Assembly (NCBI GenBank): GCA_004352715.1
Contig: SCFE01000005.1
Coordinates: 1,109,818 to 1,173,817, forward strand
DNA: 64,000 nucleotides
Source: Hofstenia miamia
Lineage: Eukaryota; Xenacoelomorpha; Acoela
Direction of reading: 5' to 3'
A program made the translations under genes and the position numbers. The notes under the pieces are model-generated. The model was not told the DNA's origin. It did not search any database and saw nothing but the letters and a program-made list of their open reading frames with translations. This document shows, one piece after another, positions 24,901-37,468 of the stretch. The stretch's first letter is position 1; each line of letters starts with the position of its first letter.

Positions 24901-27900
24901 CTATACTCAAAATAAAAGCCATTGAAGAAAAATCTATGTTATATTTTGGTTTTGAAAAGTTTTAAATTTTCCTTAGAAATATTCATTTTTTCCTCACTTC
25001 TACAAACATATTTTTTTAGCGCCACGATAATTTTTTTCCTGATGTTATTATTCCATCGTATGAGCCTGTCTGAGGCTGTACAAATTCTTCCATCAATATT
25101 CATGATATGAAAAAATACGCAAAAAATAATTAACAATTTTCACATGTAAGGTAACACAAAATTTTTGGGAAAATCGCATTCCTTTATATCAAAGCTAGCA
25201 TACCAACAACGTTTGAATTGTTTATTAAAGTACCAAATCGACCCTGACATGTTTTTTTACTAATTTCGATTCAGGCTCGGTTCGGTTTATGTTGGCAACT
25301 ACATCCGCTCATAAATTCTTAACTATAATAAAAACATTAAAATTGTAATACACTTTTCTTAAAAGTGTTTTTGGAAAAAAATTAAAATTTTTAGAGGTGT
25401 ATTTATTAGACCTGAACACTGCTTGAGCTCGATTTCGTTTCGTTCAAAGCTCAACTGACTTCTAACACTTTCTAGTAATGTAAAAACAACTCTACAAAAT
25501 TGCATGACTAATGGAAAAATCGTGCAACTCATGTCCTCTTGCCTTTTGTAAAAGATTCGGAACGACGCACATCTACCGTTTAATATTTACGAATGGAGAG
25601 ACATCTTATCCATTTGAAGTATTTTTTATTCTGCAAATTTGAGTTTTTTCTTACAACAATTTCAACAGAATTCGGTGAATCGTTTCTTATATTTTTTATA
25701 TGCCCTGATGTCATCTATTTCACTTTTTATTGGTACAGAGTGTTTACAGAAAGCTCACTTCACATTATCCTGAAATTTGTAGTAATTCATTAAAGTGTTT
25801 GTATCAAACTCTATTTCTTCTGTTGAAACATTCTATATTCCTTAGCAACAAATAGTTATTGTTTTCGAACTTCCATAGAAAGTACAAAAATGTAAAGCAA
25901 CTAATGCATTTAAAATCCATGCTAGGTTAAATTCAGGTTCCTGTTATTAATGGCAGTATGGCAATGAGGCTGCCTTCTCATTATCTGGTGAGATCAAGAC
26001 ATTTTTTATAGGTGACCTGGACCAATAATATAAATGTCTCTTTAGAAGATTTTATGCACCGCTCAGTTAAAATTTTGAGATGACACTCTTGCCAACATCG
26101 ATATGAAAAATATCTGAAATTTCTTGAAAGAACTCTTCAAAAATTGAAAAATTCTCGAAATTGAACACTGACCCCCAGGTCTTCCCCTAAATCCGCGCCT
26201 GATTGTAGACGTAATTATTTTAACTTTGAAAGTGTATCATAAAATATTAATTTCTCATAAATGTAGATAGTTGTAATTAATTTAATTTTAATAGAGGTGG
26301 AGTAATGTTTTAAATTACAATAATAACATTTTACCTCCTTTGGCTTTATTTACCGCTGAGCTGATATAGCGTCGTTGTTTAATTAAGCGATGTAAAGAGC
26401 TGCTTCATCTAAAGAATTCATCATTAATTTACATAAGACTCTTAAAGTAACATTGGAGGACATGCTCAAACATTTCGCAAATGCTCTTAACTCCTGTCCA
26501 ACCCATCTATTCATTTATTTTGCGAAGCAGTTTTTGAATGCTTTTAACACTGTTTTCAATTACAGATAAGATGTCATCGGAAATATATGTCATGTAAGAA
26601 TTACTGATTTTAGTTTACAATTTCATTTTGCTTTACTGGTTTAATAAAAGGAAAATTAATATACAACTAAATTACTCCCATTTAGTTTACTTTTTGGCAC
26701 ATGTGTCTTGCTAATGTACATTCGAATGACTCTTTGATTCATATTGATTTGAGTATTATGGAAATTGAAAATAAAATGAGTAGTAGATGTTCATCACTTT
26801 GACTTCATTCTGAACCGCAGCTTATTTAGAAAGCTGGACTGTTAGAGCCTATTTATTTATACATAAACCAGGTTATAGGTATTTTTTAGGAATTTGTTAA
26901 TATAATTTCGCATTTGTTGGAGCTTAGAAAGAATATATAATTTATAAAACTTCTCTAAGGCCACGGTTAAACTAGTGATTGGTCAAAAGTGATCGATCAC
27001 ATTTTCATTGAATCGCACGTCTATAACCACCCGAGATAATTAGGGATGTGACAATCACGATGAAATTGTGCGCGTTTGATTTCCTTGTGAACGTCACATT
27101 GCTAATTATCTTGGGTGGTTAGACGTGCAATTCTTTCAAATGTGACAGAATACCTTCGAACCAATCACTAGTCTAACCGTGGCCTAAGAAATCAAATATT
27201 TCGCCATTGTTTTTATTGAAGTTTCCAATGTAGGTGTTTGTCTTGATAATATATAACATTACTTTCTACATAACTAAATTTTCTTAGATTTTTTAAATTA
27301 ATTTCATTGATTTCTGTAGACTTCTGAAAGTATCTCAAACGCATTAATTCTGTCGGAAGTTTACAGCTTGATTATGAAGTTATATCCAATTTCGCTTTTT
27401 AGTCGCAAATATTAATTAAAATACGTTTTGCGCGTTTTGCATTATAATTGCTCAGTTGATGTGGTCGGTCAATTTTCATAATGTGTGAACTGCAAATGTA
27501 TAAGTATTTATGCATATAGAATAGATTCGATGAAATAGCTTTGTAATTTTCATGAAATATGCGTTTATTATAATTGATTAAAAAATATTTAAAAAATATT
27601 TCATTTTAAACGTGATATTCGAACTGTTTCACCAGGTCCCAGTCACCGGTATGCTCATACCCGCCCCCCCCCGGACTCATAGTTACTTATGCCTGAATTT
27701 GTAGTTTTAGATTCAAAATTGTGATGAACTATCTGACAGAGTGTGACAAATTACATACAAATTACGTAACTATTAATTCCTTCTCTATACATCTTCACTA
27801 TACCCCAAGACAGCATATTTTTGTAAATTTCTGTTTCAAATTTCGCCTTTGTAATTGTTTTGTTTAGAGGACATTTGCAAAAAATGTGATCTTTATCACC

Positions 27901-29336
27901 TCAACAATTATCCAACTTTATCTAACATTTAACATTGAAATGATTTTCCCTTATGTGTTATTCTGGTTGGTAAATGTTTATAAATTGCCACTAATTCCAC
28001 AACAGCATCCTAGTTTTGGAAGCGAATATTTATTACAAAGGATTAGTTTTTAGATAGTCTGCTTTTTGAAAATGTGTTATTTTGCTAGGATAGTTCAGCA
28101 TAAGGAACATCCAGATGTTTTGGATAAGCAAATACAATTATCAACCCTGAATCAGCTCTAAATTCCTTGAGGAAAATCGTTTTGATTTCCATTGGCTTTA
28201 AAGTTTATTTCTTTCGTTCTTTAATTAAAAATACTGAAGAGCTTTACCTTAATATACTAATTGTTGCATATACAAAAAATTAGTTTTGTGAGAGAATTGC
28301 TACTAGTAACTGATTTTGATTTAAGAGATGAGTTTGACGACAGCTTTCAAAAACGTATGCCACCTAGTTTGCATAGGAATAAAACATTAAATTACGTATT
28401 ATATTTTTTAAAAAATTATGCCAGATTTTTACACTCTCAAATTGGCTTTAAGATGAATCTAGTTTTCCTTTTTATTCTGTTTTCAAATATTTTTTATTAA
28501 GTAAACGTGAATTTAATTATTGTCAATTATATATAAAATAATTTCGAATTATAAAGTGACATGAGACACGAGTTAAAATTGAATCTAAAAGTGTTCTATC
28601 TAATTCATTGTTACATTTAATTGAGAAAACATTTCCAATGCGCAATTTTAATCGGCTGTATAAGACCTTACCTGTAAAACAGTAATGTTTCTACATTGTG
28701 GGAGCACATAATCACTAGATGGCATGGTTTTTGCCAAAATAGAATTACTATAAAACTGACGTTTCTATTGGCTATTTGTTATTACTTAATATTTGTCATA
28801 AAATATACTGCTTCTCATAAACTAAATTAAAAGAAACCAACTACACCTCATATTAAATAATGATAATTTTGTATTGAATATCAGATGCTATTTTATATAA
28901 ACTATGGTCTTGTTAGTACAGGTTCAGTAAGTTCCCATCAACGGACATTTTATTGAACAGTTGTTTTTCTATCAAGGAAATCGCATTGCTTAAATGTGAA
29001 CTATGTATTTCTTCAAACTGGTTTATTTAGATGTGTTCTTCCAACTGCATCTACGCCGTTATTCCTTTTTACGCTCTAGATTCCTACTTCCTGCTCTTTA
29101 AGTCTTTCATTACGCACCGCGGTCAGACGTTGAAATTCACACACAGTGGCTCCACTCACATGTCAGGTACTCTCATAGACGCAGTTGTTCATCGGTCAAT
29201 GAATGGCACAATCTCTCACAGGGATTTTGTCACCGCTAACGGGTACCTTAACTTTATTGAACAAAAACAATCGACTACTCCATCATTTGATAAGTCACTC
29301 ACGAACGAGGAGCTCCTCAAGTACTCATTCCTGCAG
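9929..29336 (+). CDS. Stabilin: EGF end and FAS1-1 (exons 9929-10127 and 29031-29336)
   Basis: The first exon opens after the acceptor caatttag with the last three cysteines of an EGF (CKCNSG....DEC) and passes into a FAS1 start, including the GPFTVYA strand where FAS1 domains have GPFTVFAP. The second exon supplies the other half: a hydrophobic helix, GQTLKFTHSG, and the conserved ending NGYLNFIEQ (normally NGxIHxIDxV). Together they make about 127 residues, a normal FAS1 length, so no exon need be missing in the 18.9-kb intron. Phases are 0/0 at the junction. FAS1 domains mediate adhesion and ligand binding outside the cell. Confidence 0.8.
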
Positions 29337-32300
29337 GTAATTCATTTCACTTACACCTAAAATATTAAAAATCAATAATAGTATTTTCTGAGCATATATA
29401 AAAGAATGTCAATAATGACGTTGTTTCTTAGAAGGCCTCTACAAAATAATCGTACCGTCATCATTTGTTTTTTTAAATTTTGGAGCTATTTTACCAACAG
29501 CCTTCAACTTATAAATTCCAATGCAGCCCATTAGGTGTAGTCGTTGTAAGGAGTTGCGTGTAATTTGATTTTATGACCTTCCTTGCCCTTCCAAAAAAAT
29601 ATCTACAATATTTTTAAACAAGAAAAAGTATAGATTAAATGTTTCTATCATACAATACCCACTCGTAAGTCATTGCTCAATTTTTCTCTCTACCCAAATA
29701 TTTGCAAAAATATGCTAATTTATCACTATAGCATATGTAGCATTAACCACCTTCCTTAACCCAAGGCATGTCCCCTTTACATAACCTTAACCGTAAGCGA
29801 AACTCTACCTGGCCCAATCTTAACATAAACCATAAACAATCATTACTTTTTAATTGAAAGTAGGCTTCTCGCTTCTCATATCTTTGAAGTTATCTCAAGT
29901 ATATAAACAAACGAAAACTTTTTTGCAAATGTTTCTTCAGTAGATTGACTTGCGACGAAAAGATCATTTTAGATTTAGCTAATCTATTACTTTGCTTTGT
30001 ATCTATAACCAAAGTTTGTATATATTGATTTGCGATATCACACTTACAACATCCATTACATTTTCATCTTCTGTGTTTGGATATTGTTTGTTAATAGAAA
30101 ATAGTATGTTCATAATCACTATAGTAAATTTTTTGTGGTCTTTGTCGAATATATTTTGTTTAGAATTGCATAGATAGAGACGCTACAGTATCTTCAGAGA
30201 AGTATTTGAAAATGTTAGATGCCAAGTTGACTGGTATTTCTCCCGCTACTATATTTCTTCCTGTTTTTGCTGAAAAGGGCTATGGACGCTTCTCGACTCT
30301 TACCAGAAATGCTGTATACAATGTAAGTGAAATATCCTAAATTAACTCTGTTTTAAAGTAATTACATTTTTTGTTTGTCTGTCACCGCGAACAATAATTT
30401 CCAGCTATTTTTAATTACCATTTCCATTTTTAACGCGTGACATTTTATTTTTTGTCATTTAATTCAATATTCAAACAGTGTTTTGTACAGTAGAAGAAAT
30501 AGACAATTACCTTAAAGTGCACTTTAAGAGTGTACGATCTATTTTTTTACTTTCTATACCATATATTAAAAAATCACATGAGAAATATTTTTTATTCATA
30601 CAATTACAATGTGTTGTTTAGTTTTGGATTAAATCAAGGTATGCCAATATTTTCCTGCAAGGCCAGGATTTTATCTTGGCTGGCCAGTAGTTATTACTTA
30701 AAGCTATATGTATGACAAGAATAAACTACTGTAATTAATTTGGTATGGCCCAATTTTAAATATATTTTTTGTAATTGAAAATATTATCTTCGTGAATTTA
30801 ATGAGCAACCTGCAAATGTAGCTTGAATTTGTACTTTTATCATTATCGATAAGGTACGTCTTTTTCAGAACAAATCTTTTCAAAGTGGGCTTCATACAAT
30901 TTGTCTGTTGATTTATGGATCAACTAGATATCGATGAAAACCCTTATATACATATCTTTAAATTATATACTTCTCTAAGTAAATGTATAGATGCAAAATA
31001 CTGGTACTAACATTACATAGCTGCGTAATTCGTTTCATTACTTTAATACAAAATTGGACGCTATAAATTACTTTTCTTTTTAAGCTTTTCGATCACATTG
31101 GTATCCAAAACACTATTCTGGAATCATATTCAATAACTAGTTATTTTTTTTCAGATTGAGAGTTGAATCTTCTGCACATTGATGAAGAAATAAATGGGGT
31201 CTTAATTAGGTTAAATACTGTAAATATTTATTTTAGCTATGTGAGTCGATTTTGGAATCTGCTATTATCTTTAATCACAAGCTATTTCCGCTTTTCCCAC
31301 TTGTTGTTGAACAATCTCCTTTGTTGAATTTACCTAATTTCCAGTTCACCTTTGCAGACAACTTCACTTGGGTTTTTGTTAATGAATCTGCCTCTTCTAC
31401 ATTATCGTATAATGTAAGTAGTTTCAAGTCGTGTTTTTCCCAATAAGTTAATTAAACCCAATTTATTACAGAAGAAAGTTCGTGTACTTGCAGCTGATTG
31501 GTCGACCGATAGTGGGCATACTGTTCATTTTGTATCGTCTATATTTGTATTGGGAAGTAATATGAAGTCTCTATTTTGTGATTTTGGATATTGCTGCAGC
31601 GGTTACTATGGAATTGATTGTAGAAAAAGCTGTCCCGGCCTCATAAATAGTCCCGCACAAATGAATCCATGTCAAGGCAATGGTGTTTGTCATGAAGGAA
31701 CCGAGGGTTCTGGCATTTGTAACTGCAATAATGGATTTGTTGGAGATGGTAGGTCATCCGATTTTGTGTGGTTACGATAAAATTGTTTAGATTGTTCCAT
31801 ATGTCGGAATGAGAAAAAGTTTGGGCCTAACTGCGATCAGCAGTGTCTTTGTAAAAACGGTGTTTGTCAAAATGATATTTTTTCAAACGGTTCTTGCAGA
31901 TTCTGCAATTCCTTTGATTTCACAGGTATGCAATATTTTATTATGACAATTCTGTTGTTTGTTATGTACAATTTGCTGCCATTATTTTCGCGTCTTGTAT
32001 TCGTTTGTACATGTGAACTAGATAATTTTATGAATTTTCCTGTTTAAATGTATATTTTATCATATATTGGATGTTAGTTGACATCAAATTTGATATTTTT
32101 ATGTTATGGCAATTTTTTATTGCGAATTGTTTTGACATAATATCAAATTTGTTACTTCAATGGGTAAAAATCTCTTAGCTTGTTGAAATCTACTTTTCAC
32201 GATTTTTTTTCATTCTTGATTTACATACATTTCGAAAATGAATGGGAATTTTTCTGTAATTTGAGATTAAGTGACCATTACGATGCTTCATTTGTATCAC

Positions 32301-35300
32301 AATAGATTGTCAATTTTCAAAATTTTGTGTTTTTGGTTAACTGCAATCTTCAGAAAACTCTCTTACCATAGGTTGCTCTCCAAAAAATCCCTTATACTGT
32401 ACTATCATATTTTATTTATAACGATTAATTTAATGACTGTTTTAGATGAAAAGTAAGTAAAGTTTTTGCATTGTCTTGTACCGATATCACGTTTAGTACT
32501 TTTGTTAAATTGATGTATATACATATATATTTTACTAGATGTGCGGCTTGAGTTTTGTATGTGAACTTATCTTGTCATGTACCATAAAATGCTTGATATA
32601 TTCAGTTAACTTGTTCTTTCTTATTAAATGTTTATATCTATCTCGATAATATTAATAAATGCACATACTTTTAAATTACGATCGGAGCAAGCTCTGGAAA
32701 CTAACGTATCGCTTCATTTTTCTATTCCTGCATTTTTGTTAGCATTTCACATTCAAGTGAAATTTTAGGCCCAAATTGCGACTTGAAATCCTCATTTTGT
32801 GGATCTGTGCATTGTCATGTTGATGCAGAGTGCACACGCTCAGAAAGTAATGATCTTGAATGCAAGTGTCGTCAAGGATTTAGTGGTGATGGGGTGCTGT
32901 GTGTGTCACGAAACCCTTGTATTGAACATAAAGACCAACTCTGCTCTGAAAATGTAGGTTTTTCATTTTCGAAGATTGTTTATTTCGTCTTAAGTTTTTC
33001 CAACTTCTTTTCGAAACACTTTTTAACATTCTTTAACTCTAAGGTTCTATTTTAGTCATTCAACGTACGATTTTTTAACTCACTTAGAGGTTTTACTATT
33101 GTCTTCCCATTTGTCGTATTCAGCATTGTTAAACTCTCTTCCAATTGAAGCTATTGTTTCAAATTGTCAAACTATTCTATTTGCCACTTCAAATTCTAAA
33201 CATGGAAATATATTTAGCAAGAATGCATTCATACGGGTCCTGGAAGATATCTCTGTACTTGTGTTGAAGGATTTAACCTAGTTGGAGACCAATGTCGCCA
33301 CCCTCAAAAATGTTATGATGATTACGGTAAAGAAGGATGTGCTAAAAACGCGCGTTGCATGTTGATTACACAGGTATTACTGTTTATGCGCTTACGGATT
33401 AAACAAGCATCTTAGAATTACGAATGCCACTGTCAACATGGATATCACGGCGATGGATATAGAAAATGTATATTTCAGCAAGATTGTCCAGAAAAAAATG
33501 AGTGCTCGCCTTTGGCCACTTGCACGAAGCCTTCACCAACCGCCGACAACATCTGCGAATGTCCCGATCACTTATCAGGTAACGATCAAATCAATAATTT
33601 TTGTAAATAGATCCCAGATCATGCCTGATATTTCCTGGATATTGTAATATCTTATATCAGGTTAATGAATTAAGTGCAACATTTAGGCAATGGCCGTTTC
33701 TGCTACGGAGACATGTTTGATGAGCTTTTAGAGTTTCCAGACTTTGCAGTTCAGGCAAAACGATTTTATCTTGATGAAAAACGATACATAAAGGAACAAA
33801 GTAAGAATTAACTGTTTTCATTAACGTTTGTTACGTAAGTCAAACTAAGTAATTTCTCATGGATTCTGTGAATGGTACACGATATAAAAATTTTCAAACG
33901 ATGTCGAATATTTAAAAGTACATCGTATGTATGAAAATAGCAATTTGTCCTGGCTATAATTTATGATAATGTTCGTTCCTCCATGTGAAGGTACAGCTAT
34001 TAGCATATAATGTAGTTGTGATGCATTTTTGCACAACGTTTTCTGTAGATATAGTAGTACTGATTTGAGGAACACCACGACCTCGATTTTAATCAAATAT
34101 TATTTATAATTTTGCAGTTTTAAACGAAATTAAATCCATGTGGTAGAACCACATCGTATCATAGGATTGAGACCAATCAATTTCTGGTTTCGCAAAACTA
34201 AAGAATTAGACAATGAAAAACATTTGAAACTAATTTTTTTGATATTAATACTAAAAAAAGGCTAATAGCGATACAATATCACATATTATTATCAATCTAT
34301 TCCAGTCATGAAGATTTTCAACGAAATTATGACGTCATTTTGTAATGTGCTCAGTGATGTATTGTAGTGCGGTGCCTGATATTTGAAACCATGTTACAGA
34401 TTTTCTTATTCAGATTTGCCGTCTCTACCATCATTAGGAGTTTAATGTATTTAGAAATTTTTTATTTTGCATAATCAATATTTTAGTAATAGACCAATCT
34501 TAGCTCTAAGATATCTGTTTTTGTTTAAGCGTAATGTACTTTGTCTTCTATAAATATATAAATTTACTTGGATGTGTTTTAGCATCTCGTCATCCATTTA
34601 ATTTAACTGTTTTTGTTGGAATGGGTGACAGCAGCAACTGTGAGTACTTGTCACAATCCGACTTGTATCTGCTTATTTCTTCCACCATTGGTGACTTCTC
34701 CTTAAACACTCTCAAAAATCTCGGTGGCGATAGACTTCCAACATTAATTGAAGGTACCTTTTGTAATTTATTTTATTTTTATCGTCCAATGCTTTTCAAT
34801 AAAATTAATTTATGGAAAATTATTAATCATTACATTGAAAATGGTTTGAAAATCAATCATTTGTTTTTCACAGTTTACGTTATTTGAATCATCATAACCA
34901 TCTTGTAATTTTATAACTAGATATAATCTCTGTTTTACTGTTTTTATGAATTGCAAATATTAGATAATGTTGTTTATTACACATGTTAGAAATATTCTTT
35001 ATTCAGAATGAATAAAACGTGTATATTTGAAAATTATTTTAAAGTTTAGTTGAATGGCGGTGTTATTATTTTTTTGTAAGCACCCCTTTGGAGCAAACGT
35101 TTTCAATTGCGTATACATTATTTTAGTCATGCCAAGTCTTGCGACGTCTATGGTTTTAGTTAATTATTTTGGCTGTTTGCTTTAAAAATAGTTTGCCTTG
35201 TTTAGGTGTTTATTTAAAATTCTCGATTTTGCAAGGAAACGTTCTTGTCAACAACAAAGCCATTGCTTACAGTTTACCTGCGCGCAATGGCCATATACAT

Positions 35301-37188
35301 GTTTTGAAAAACTATCTTCCATGCCCTACAATAAACTATGCTACATGGTTAACTGACGATAACATATTTTTGGATGATTTCATGGTATGTACATTAAAAT
35401 TTTAACAAACAAGAAAATTTAACTTTTTTTGAAATAGCGGAATCGGAAAAATTTAAAAATAAATAATTTTTCAATTATGTAATTAATTGTTTAATATATT
35501 ATCTAAGAATCGTCCTCATTTTGAAGCAAGATTTTTTGGTTTTTGTAGATTTTATATGCGCAAAAAATCAATTTTTTGAGTGAATTACAATTCACTAATT
35601 ATTTTTAAAACATACGGTAGTTAATTGTTTTCATCTTAATAATAACTTTAAATTTAGGTATTTTTATCGAATGGAAGTCTATCAGAAAATGATTTTTATT
35701 ACTTGTTCGCACCGCCTCCATCACAGTACTCTTCATCAATCAGTCGAGATCGACGTAGCGTTGTAGATTATTTCGTATTGGGAACCAAATCCCGAGCTCT
35801 CATATTCTTAAATGAAGGCGAAAACGAGTTTACGGGATTCAATAATTCAAGAAAGTTAATCTACAAACGCGAGTTTACAAACGTAGGATTTAATATTCAT
35901 GTTTTCTTAGTTGAACGTAGACTCTTTGCTTGGTTTAAATTTCAGTGTACAGTATTTGGTTTTCGATTTTCATCGGTGCTTTAGGATTTTCGTGTTCAAA
36001 GCAATATCATCTGAAATATTCATTTTTTGATAGCGAGCTTTTTATAAAAGTTTTACCTTTTTATAAACATTAAGACCCCGAATACCAAACAGTAGGATGC
36101 CGTTATCAAACCTTTATCAAGATTAGCTGGTGACATTTTGAAATTACTAGAGCTTATTATACATGAAGGAATAACACATGGTACATTTTAAAATAATTTG
36201 CCTTGAGCTTTAGTATCAAGATCAAGTTAGAATATGGCGATATATACCATAACTGATGATTATCTTACACTCTAAGGCTTACCAATAAGACATTATTTAG
36301 CATTTGAATAAACAAATTCTGTAACACCTAATTTTAGTTTAAATATGGTATAAACAACGAAAGTCAAGTTGATCTTCTTCATGGATGGCCTATCAAAAGT
36401 GGCGCAAACTACTATGTCTTTAGATTGGTTTCCTACTTGCCGCACTATTGCGAAAAGTCTTCAGATGAGAGATGTTGTAAAGGTTTTTATGGACCTGAAT
36501 GTCGACCATGTCCACAGCACGATGGAAAGATATGCGCAGGTAAGTCTATGATATTGAATATTTTTGTTCCGGTTTATTTTCATTAACAAGTATGTGAATC
36601 TAGTAGTAACGATGATCGCATTGATTGTTTTATAGGTCTCGGGAAGTGTAACGATAAAATGCGAGGGGATGGGAAGTGTGTCTGCAATAGTCCAGATCAA
36701 TACTTCGGAAACAGTTGTCAATACTGCACACCTGGTAGATTTCATTGGCCACGGTGTGTTGCCGATAAAACCATTTCACGTATGGTTTTTCTTAGCTATG
36801 TTTAAGCAATATTAATGAATGTAATGTTTAATTAATCTTATCCTTATATATCATAAATTCATAAAGTACAAGCCGACTTCTTTGAGTTTGGAAAATTTTG
36901 TTTTAACAAATTTTTAATAAAAAAGAAACGCGAAAAATCATTTACAATTCCATGTTATGTTTTTCATTTTCTAATTTTTTTATCTCATTTGTTTTAGATC
37001 CTTGTCGTGTTACGAAATGTATGGATGATGCAACCTGCGTCGAATTAGAAGGCGGTGGCGTCGAATGTAAATGCGATCAAAACTATTTAATGACAGATTT
37101 CAACACTTGTCAATTGAGCCCATGCGTCCAGTATAATTGTCGTAGTGATTCCATTTGTAGAGTTTATAAAAACAAACAAGGTCTTTTT
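9929..37188 (+). CDS. Stabilin-like scavenger receptor, N-terminal and middle part (16 exons)
   Basis: Exons (all phases agree): 9929-10127, 29031-29336, 30164-30322, 31237-31413, 31472-31748, 31791-31925, 32769-32953, 33218-33373, 33416-33578, 33687-33800, 34583-34753, 35206-35384, 35658-35882, 36338-36539, 36636-36779, 36998-37188. They encode 994 residues: end of an EGF, FAS1-1 (about 17-146), FAS1-2 (about 150-315), laminin/EGF-type cluster (about 318-588), FAS1-3 (about 590-735), FAS1-4 (about 735-850), EGF cluster (about 855-994). Alternating paired FAS1 and cysteine-rich EGF blocks, including CC..GYYG.DC modules, are the stabilin architecture: large surface receptors that bind and internalise polyanionic or modified ligands. 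There is no transmembrane helix or stop codon at the end; the last EGF is cut after its third cysteine. The missing half appears to be the minus-strand block 45607-58378. Confidence 0.85.
11420..12080 (-). pseudogene. Decayed Tc1/mariner transposase
   Basis: Read on the minus strand, fragments in shifting frames match the Tc1 order: a helix-turn-helix part with VSKSTVQMCLKKAG, then WTRKDPVKRL, then a broken catalytic region resembling FQQDGAPPHT (seen as IIQKDGEPPDTS), then LQWQQHSLDLSPIENIW, where Tc1 proteins have WPxxSPDLNPIENLW. Several stops and frameshifts separate them. The terminal repeats were not resolved. It lies in the large stabilin intron. Confidence 0.7.
18340..18432 (+). repeat. 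Dispersed repeat, copy 1
   Basis: About 90 bp beginning TTCCATACCTAGTGTTC and ending near AAACTGTGTG match 23284-23373 at roughly 80% identity. Both are in the same intron and orientation. The function and family are unknown. Confidence 0.7.
18988..19254. mobile_element. MITE with Stowaway-like ends, TA target
   Basis: The left end reads ACTAATACCTCCCTCTATG and the right end is its near reverse complement (AGAGGGAGGTATTAGT). Both sides are (TA)n, consistent with TA target duplication. The length is about 265 bp with no ORF. A CCCTCTATGTAG motif recurs inside (19171 and 19200 regions). CTCCCTC ends plus TA are typical of Tc1/mariner-derived MITEs. Confidence 0.7.
20200..20235 (+). repeat. tRNA-related (SINE-like) fragment
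   Basis: GGTTTGAATCC at 20210-20220 is one base from the Pol III B-box consensus and is followed by GGGCTCGG. No full cloverleaf or convincing A box can be drawn, so this is at most a piece of a tRNA-derived SINE. Confidence 0.25.
21180..21200. repeat. (TA)n microsatellite
   Basis: An uninterrupted TA tract of about 20 bp lies inside the large stabilin intron. Confidence 0.9.
23284..23373 (+). repeat. Dispersed repeat, copy 2
   Basis: This is the partner of 18340-18432 and starts TTCCATACCTAGTGTTCGG. The downstream 23374-23440 is GC-richer and may belong to the same longer element. Confidence 0.7.
26959..27184. mobile_element. Harbinger-like MITE, 226 bp, TAA target duplication
   Basis: The ends are long inverted repeats: the left begins GGCCACGGTTAAACTAGTGA and the right is its near-perfect reverse complement. 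The similarity continues inward past ACGTCTATAACCACCC, so most of the element can fold on itself. TAA flanks both sides (26956-26958 and 27185-27187), a 3-bp duplication as made by PIF/Harbinger transposases. It has no coding capacity. Confidence 0.85.
30164..31748 (+). CDS. Stabilin: FAS1-2 and first EGF/laminin module
   Basis: Exons 30164-30322 and 31237-31413 encode a FAS1 domain (start KYLKMLDAKL, strand TIFLPVF). Exon 31472-31748 finishes the domain and passes into a stabilin-type module with paired cysteines (FGYCCSGYYGIDC), followed by NPCQGNGVCHEG and GICNCNNGFVGDG. Phases are 0/0/0/1. The order FAS1-FAS1-EGF matches the N-terminal half of stabilins. Confidence 0.82.
31791..33578 (+). 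CDS. Stabilin: EGF cluster 1
   Basis: Five exons (31791-31925, 32769-32953, 33218-33373, 33416-33578 and the end of 31472-31748) encode consecutive EGF-like repeats with six-cysteine spacing, for example CHVDAEC....CKCRQGFSGDG, CTCVEGFNLVGDQC and CHCQHGYHGDG. Two of the introns are only 42 bp (31749-31790 and 33374-33415). The modules act as stalks or ligand-contact repeats outside the cell. Confidence 0.82.
33687..35384 (+). CDS. Stabilin: FAS1-3
   Basis: Exons 33687-33800, 34583-34753 and 35206-35384 encode a FAS1 domain of about 140 residues. It has an N-terminal helix (YGDMFDELLEFPDFAVQAK), a central strand NLTVFVGMGD, and the conserved C-terminal box NGHIHVLKNYLPCP. Splice phases run 1, 1, 1, 0. 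Confidence 0.85.
35658..36539 (+). CDS. Stabilin: FAS1-4 and following CC-type EGF
   Basis: Exons 35658-35882 and 36338-36539 carry a divergent FAS1 (FYYLFAPPPS, VVDYFVLGTKSRALIFLNEG, ANYYVFRLVSYLP). It is followed directly by the stabilin hallmark CCKGFYGPECRPCP, where vertebrate stabilins have CCxGFYGxxC.xCPGG. Phase 0 changes to phase 1. Confidence 0.8.
36636..37188 (+). CDS. Stabilin: EGF cluster 2, ends in a cut EGF
   Basis: Exon 36636-36779 encodes CVCNSPDQYFGNSCQYC and exon 36998-37188 a complete EGF (CRVTKCMDDATC...CKCDQ...C). It then has the first three cysteines of another (SPCVQYNCRSDSIC) and stops at a strong donor, GGTCTTTTT|gtaagt, in phase 0. No plus-strand exon downstream supplies the C-x-C..C half. 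Confidence 0.85.
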
Positions 37189-37347
37189 GTAAGTATTCCA
37201 TTTGCGATATACCACTCACTATTATTAGGATTGTTTATATTCCTTTTGAAATTGGAGAAATATTTTACGATCTGAATTTGAATTTATTCAAAATTTATGA
37301 AATCCGATCCTGACAAATCCTGAATGATGTTTTATTTATTTATACAT

Positions 37348-37353
<6 letters not shown>

Positions 37354-37394
<41 letters not shown>
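37354..37394. repeat. (TA)n microsatellite, putative left inversion breakpoint
   Basis: An uninterrupted 41-bp TA tract lies in the gap between the last plus-strand stabilin exon and the first Ig exon. It is self-complementary and matches the tract at 58516-58567. Confidence 0.95.
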
Positions 37395-37398
<4 letters not shown>

Positions 37399-37468
37399 TG
37401 ATATAAAACGGTTTTATCTCTGTTACAAAATAGATATTTATTAGGCTTTTAATGTTGAATATATTTAG

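Larger units (their letters stand above)
10128..29030 (+). other. 18.9-kb intron of the stabilin-like gene
   Basis: The donor is GGGAAG|gtatgc and the acceptor is gtttatttag|ATG. No further exon is required or seen. The interval is a repeat trap: a Tc1-like transposase remnant (11420-12080), MITEs at 18988 and 26959, a pair of dispersed repeats (18340 and 23284), a tRNA-related fragment (20200), (TA)n at 21180 and GC-richer TE-like patches at about 15480-16400 and 24370-24710. The patch at 15480-16400 is less A/T-rich and looks like decayed coding sequence, but I could not assign a family. Confidence 0.7.

Noticed and set aside
33099-33281. Extra stabilin exon at about 33099-33217
   Set aside because: Skipping it joins SEN and QEC in phase 0/0 and completes an EGF exactly, so it is intronic.
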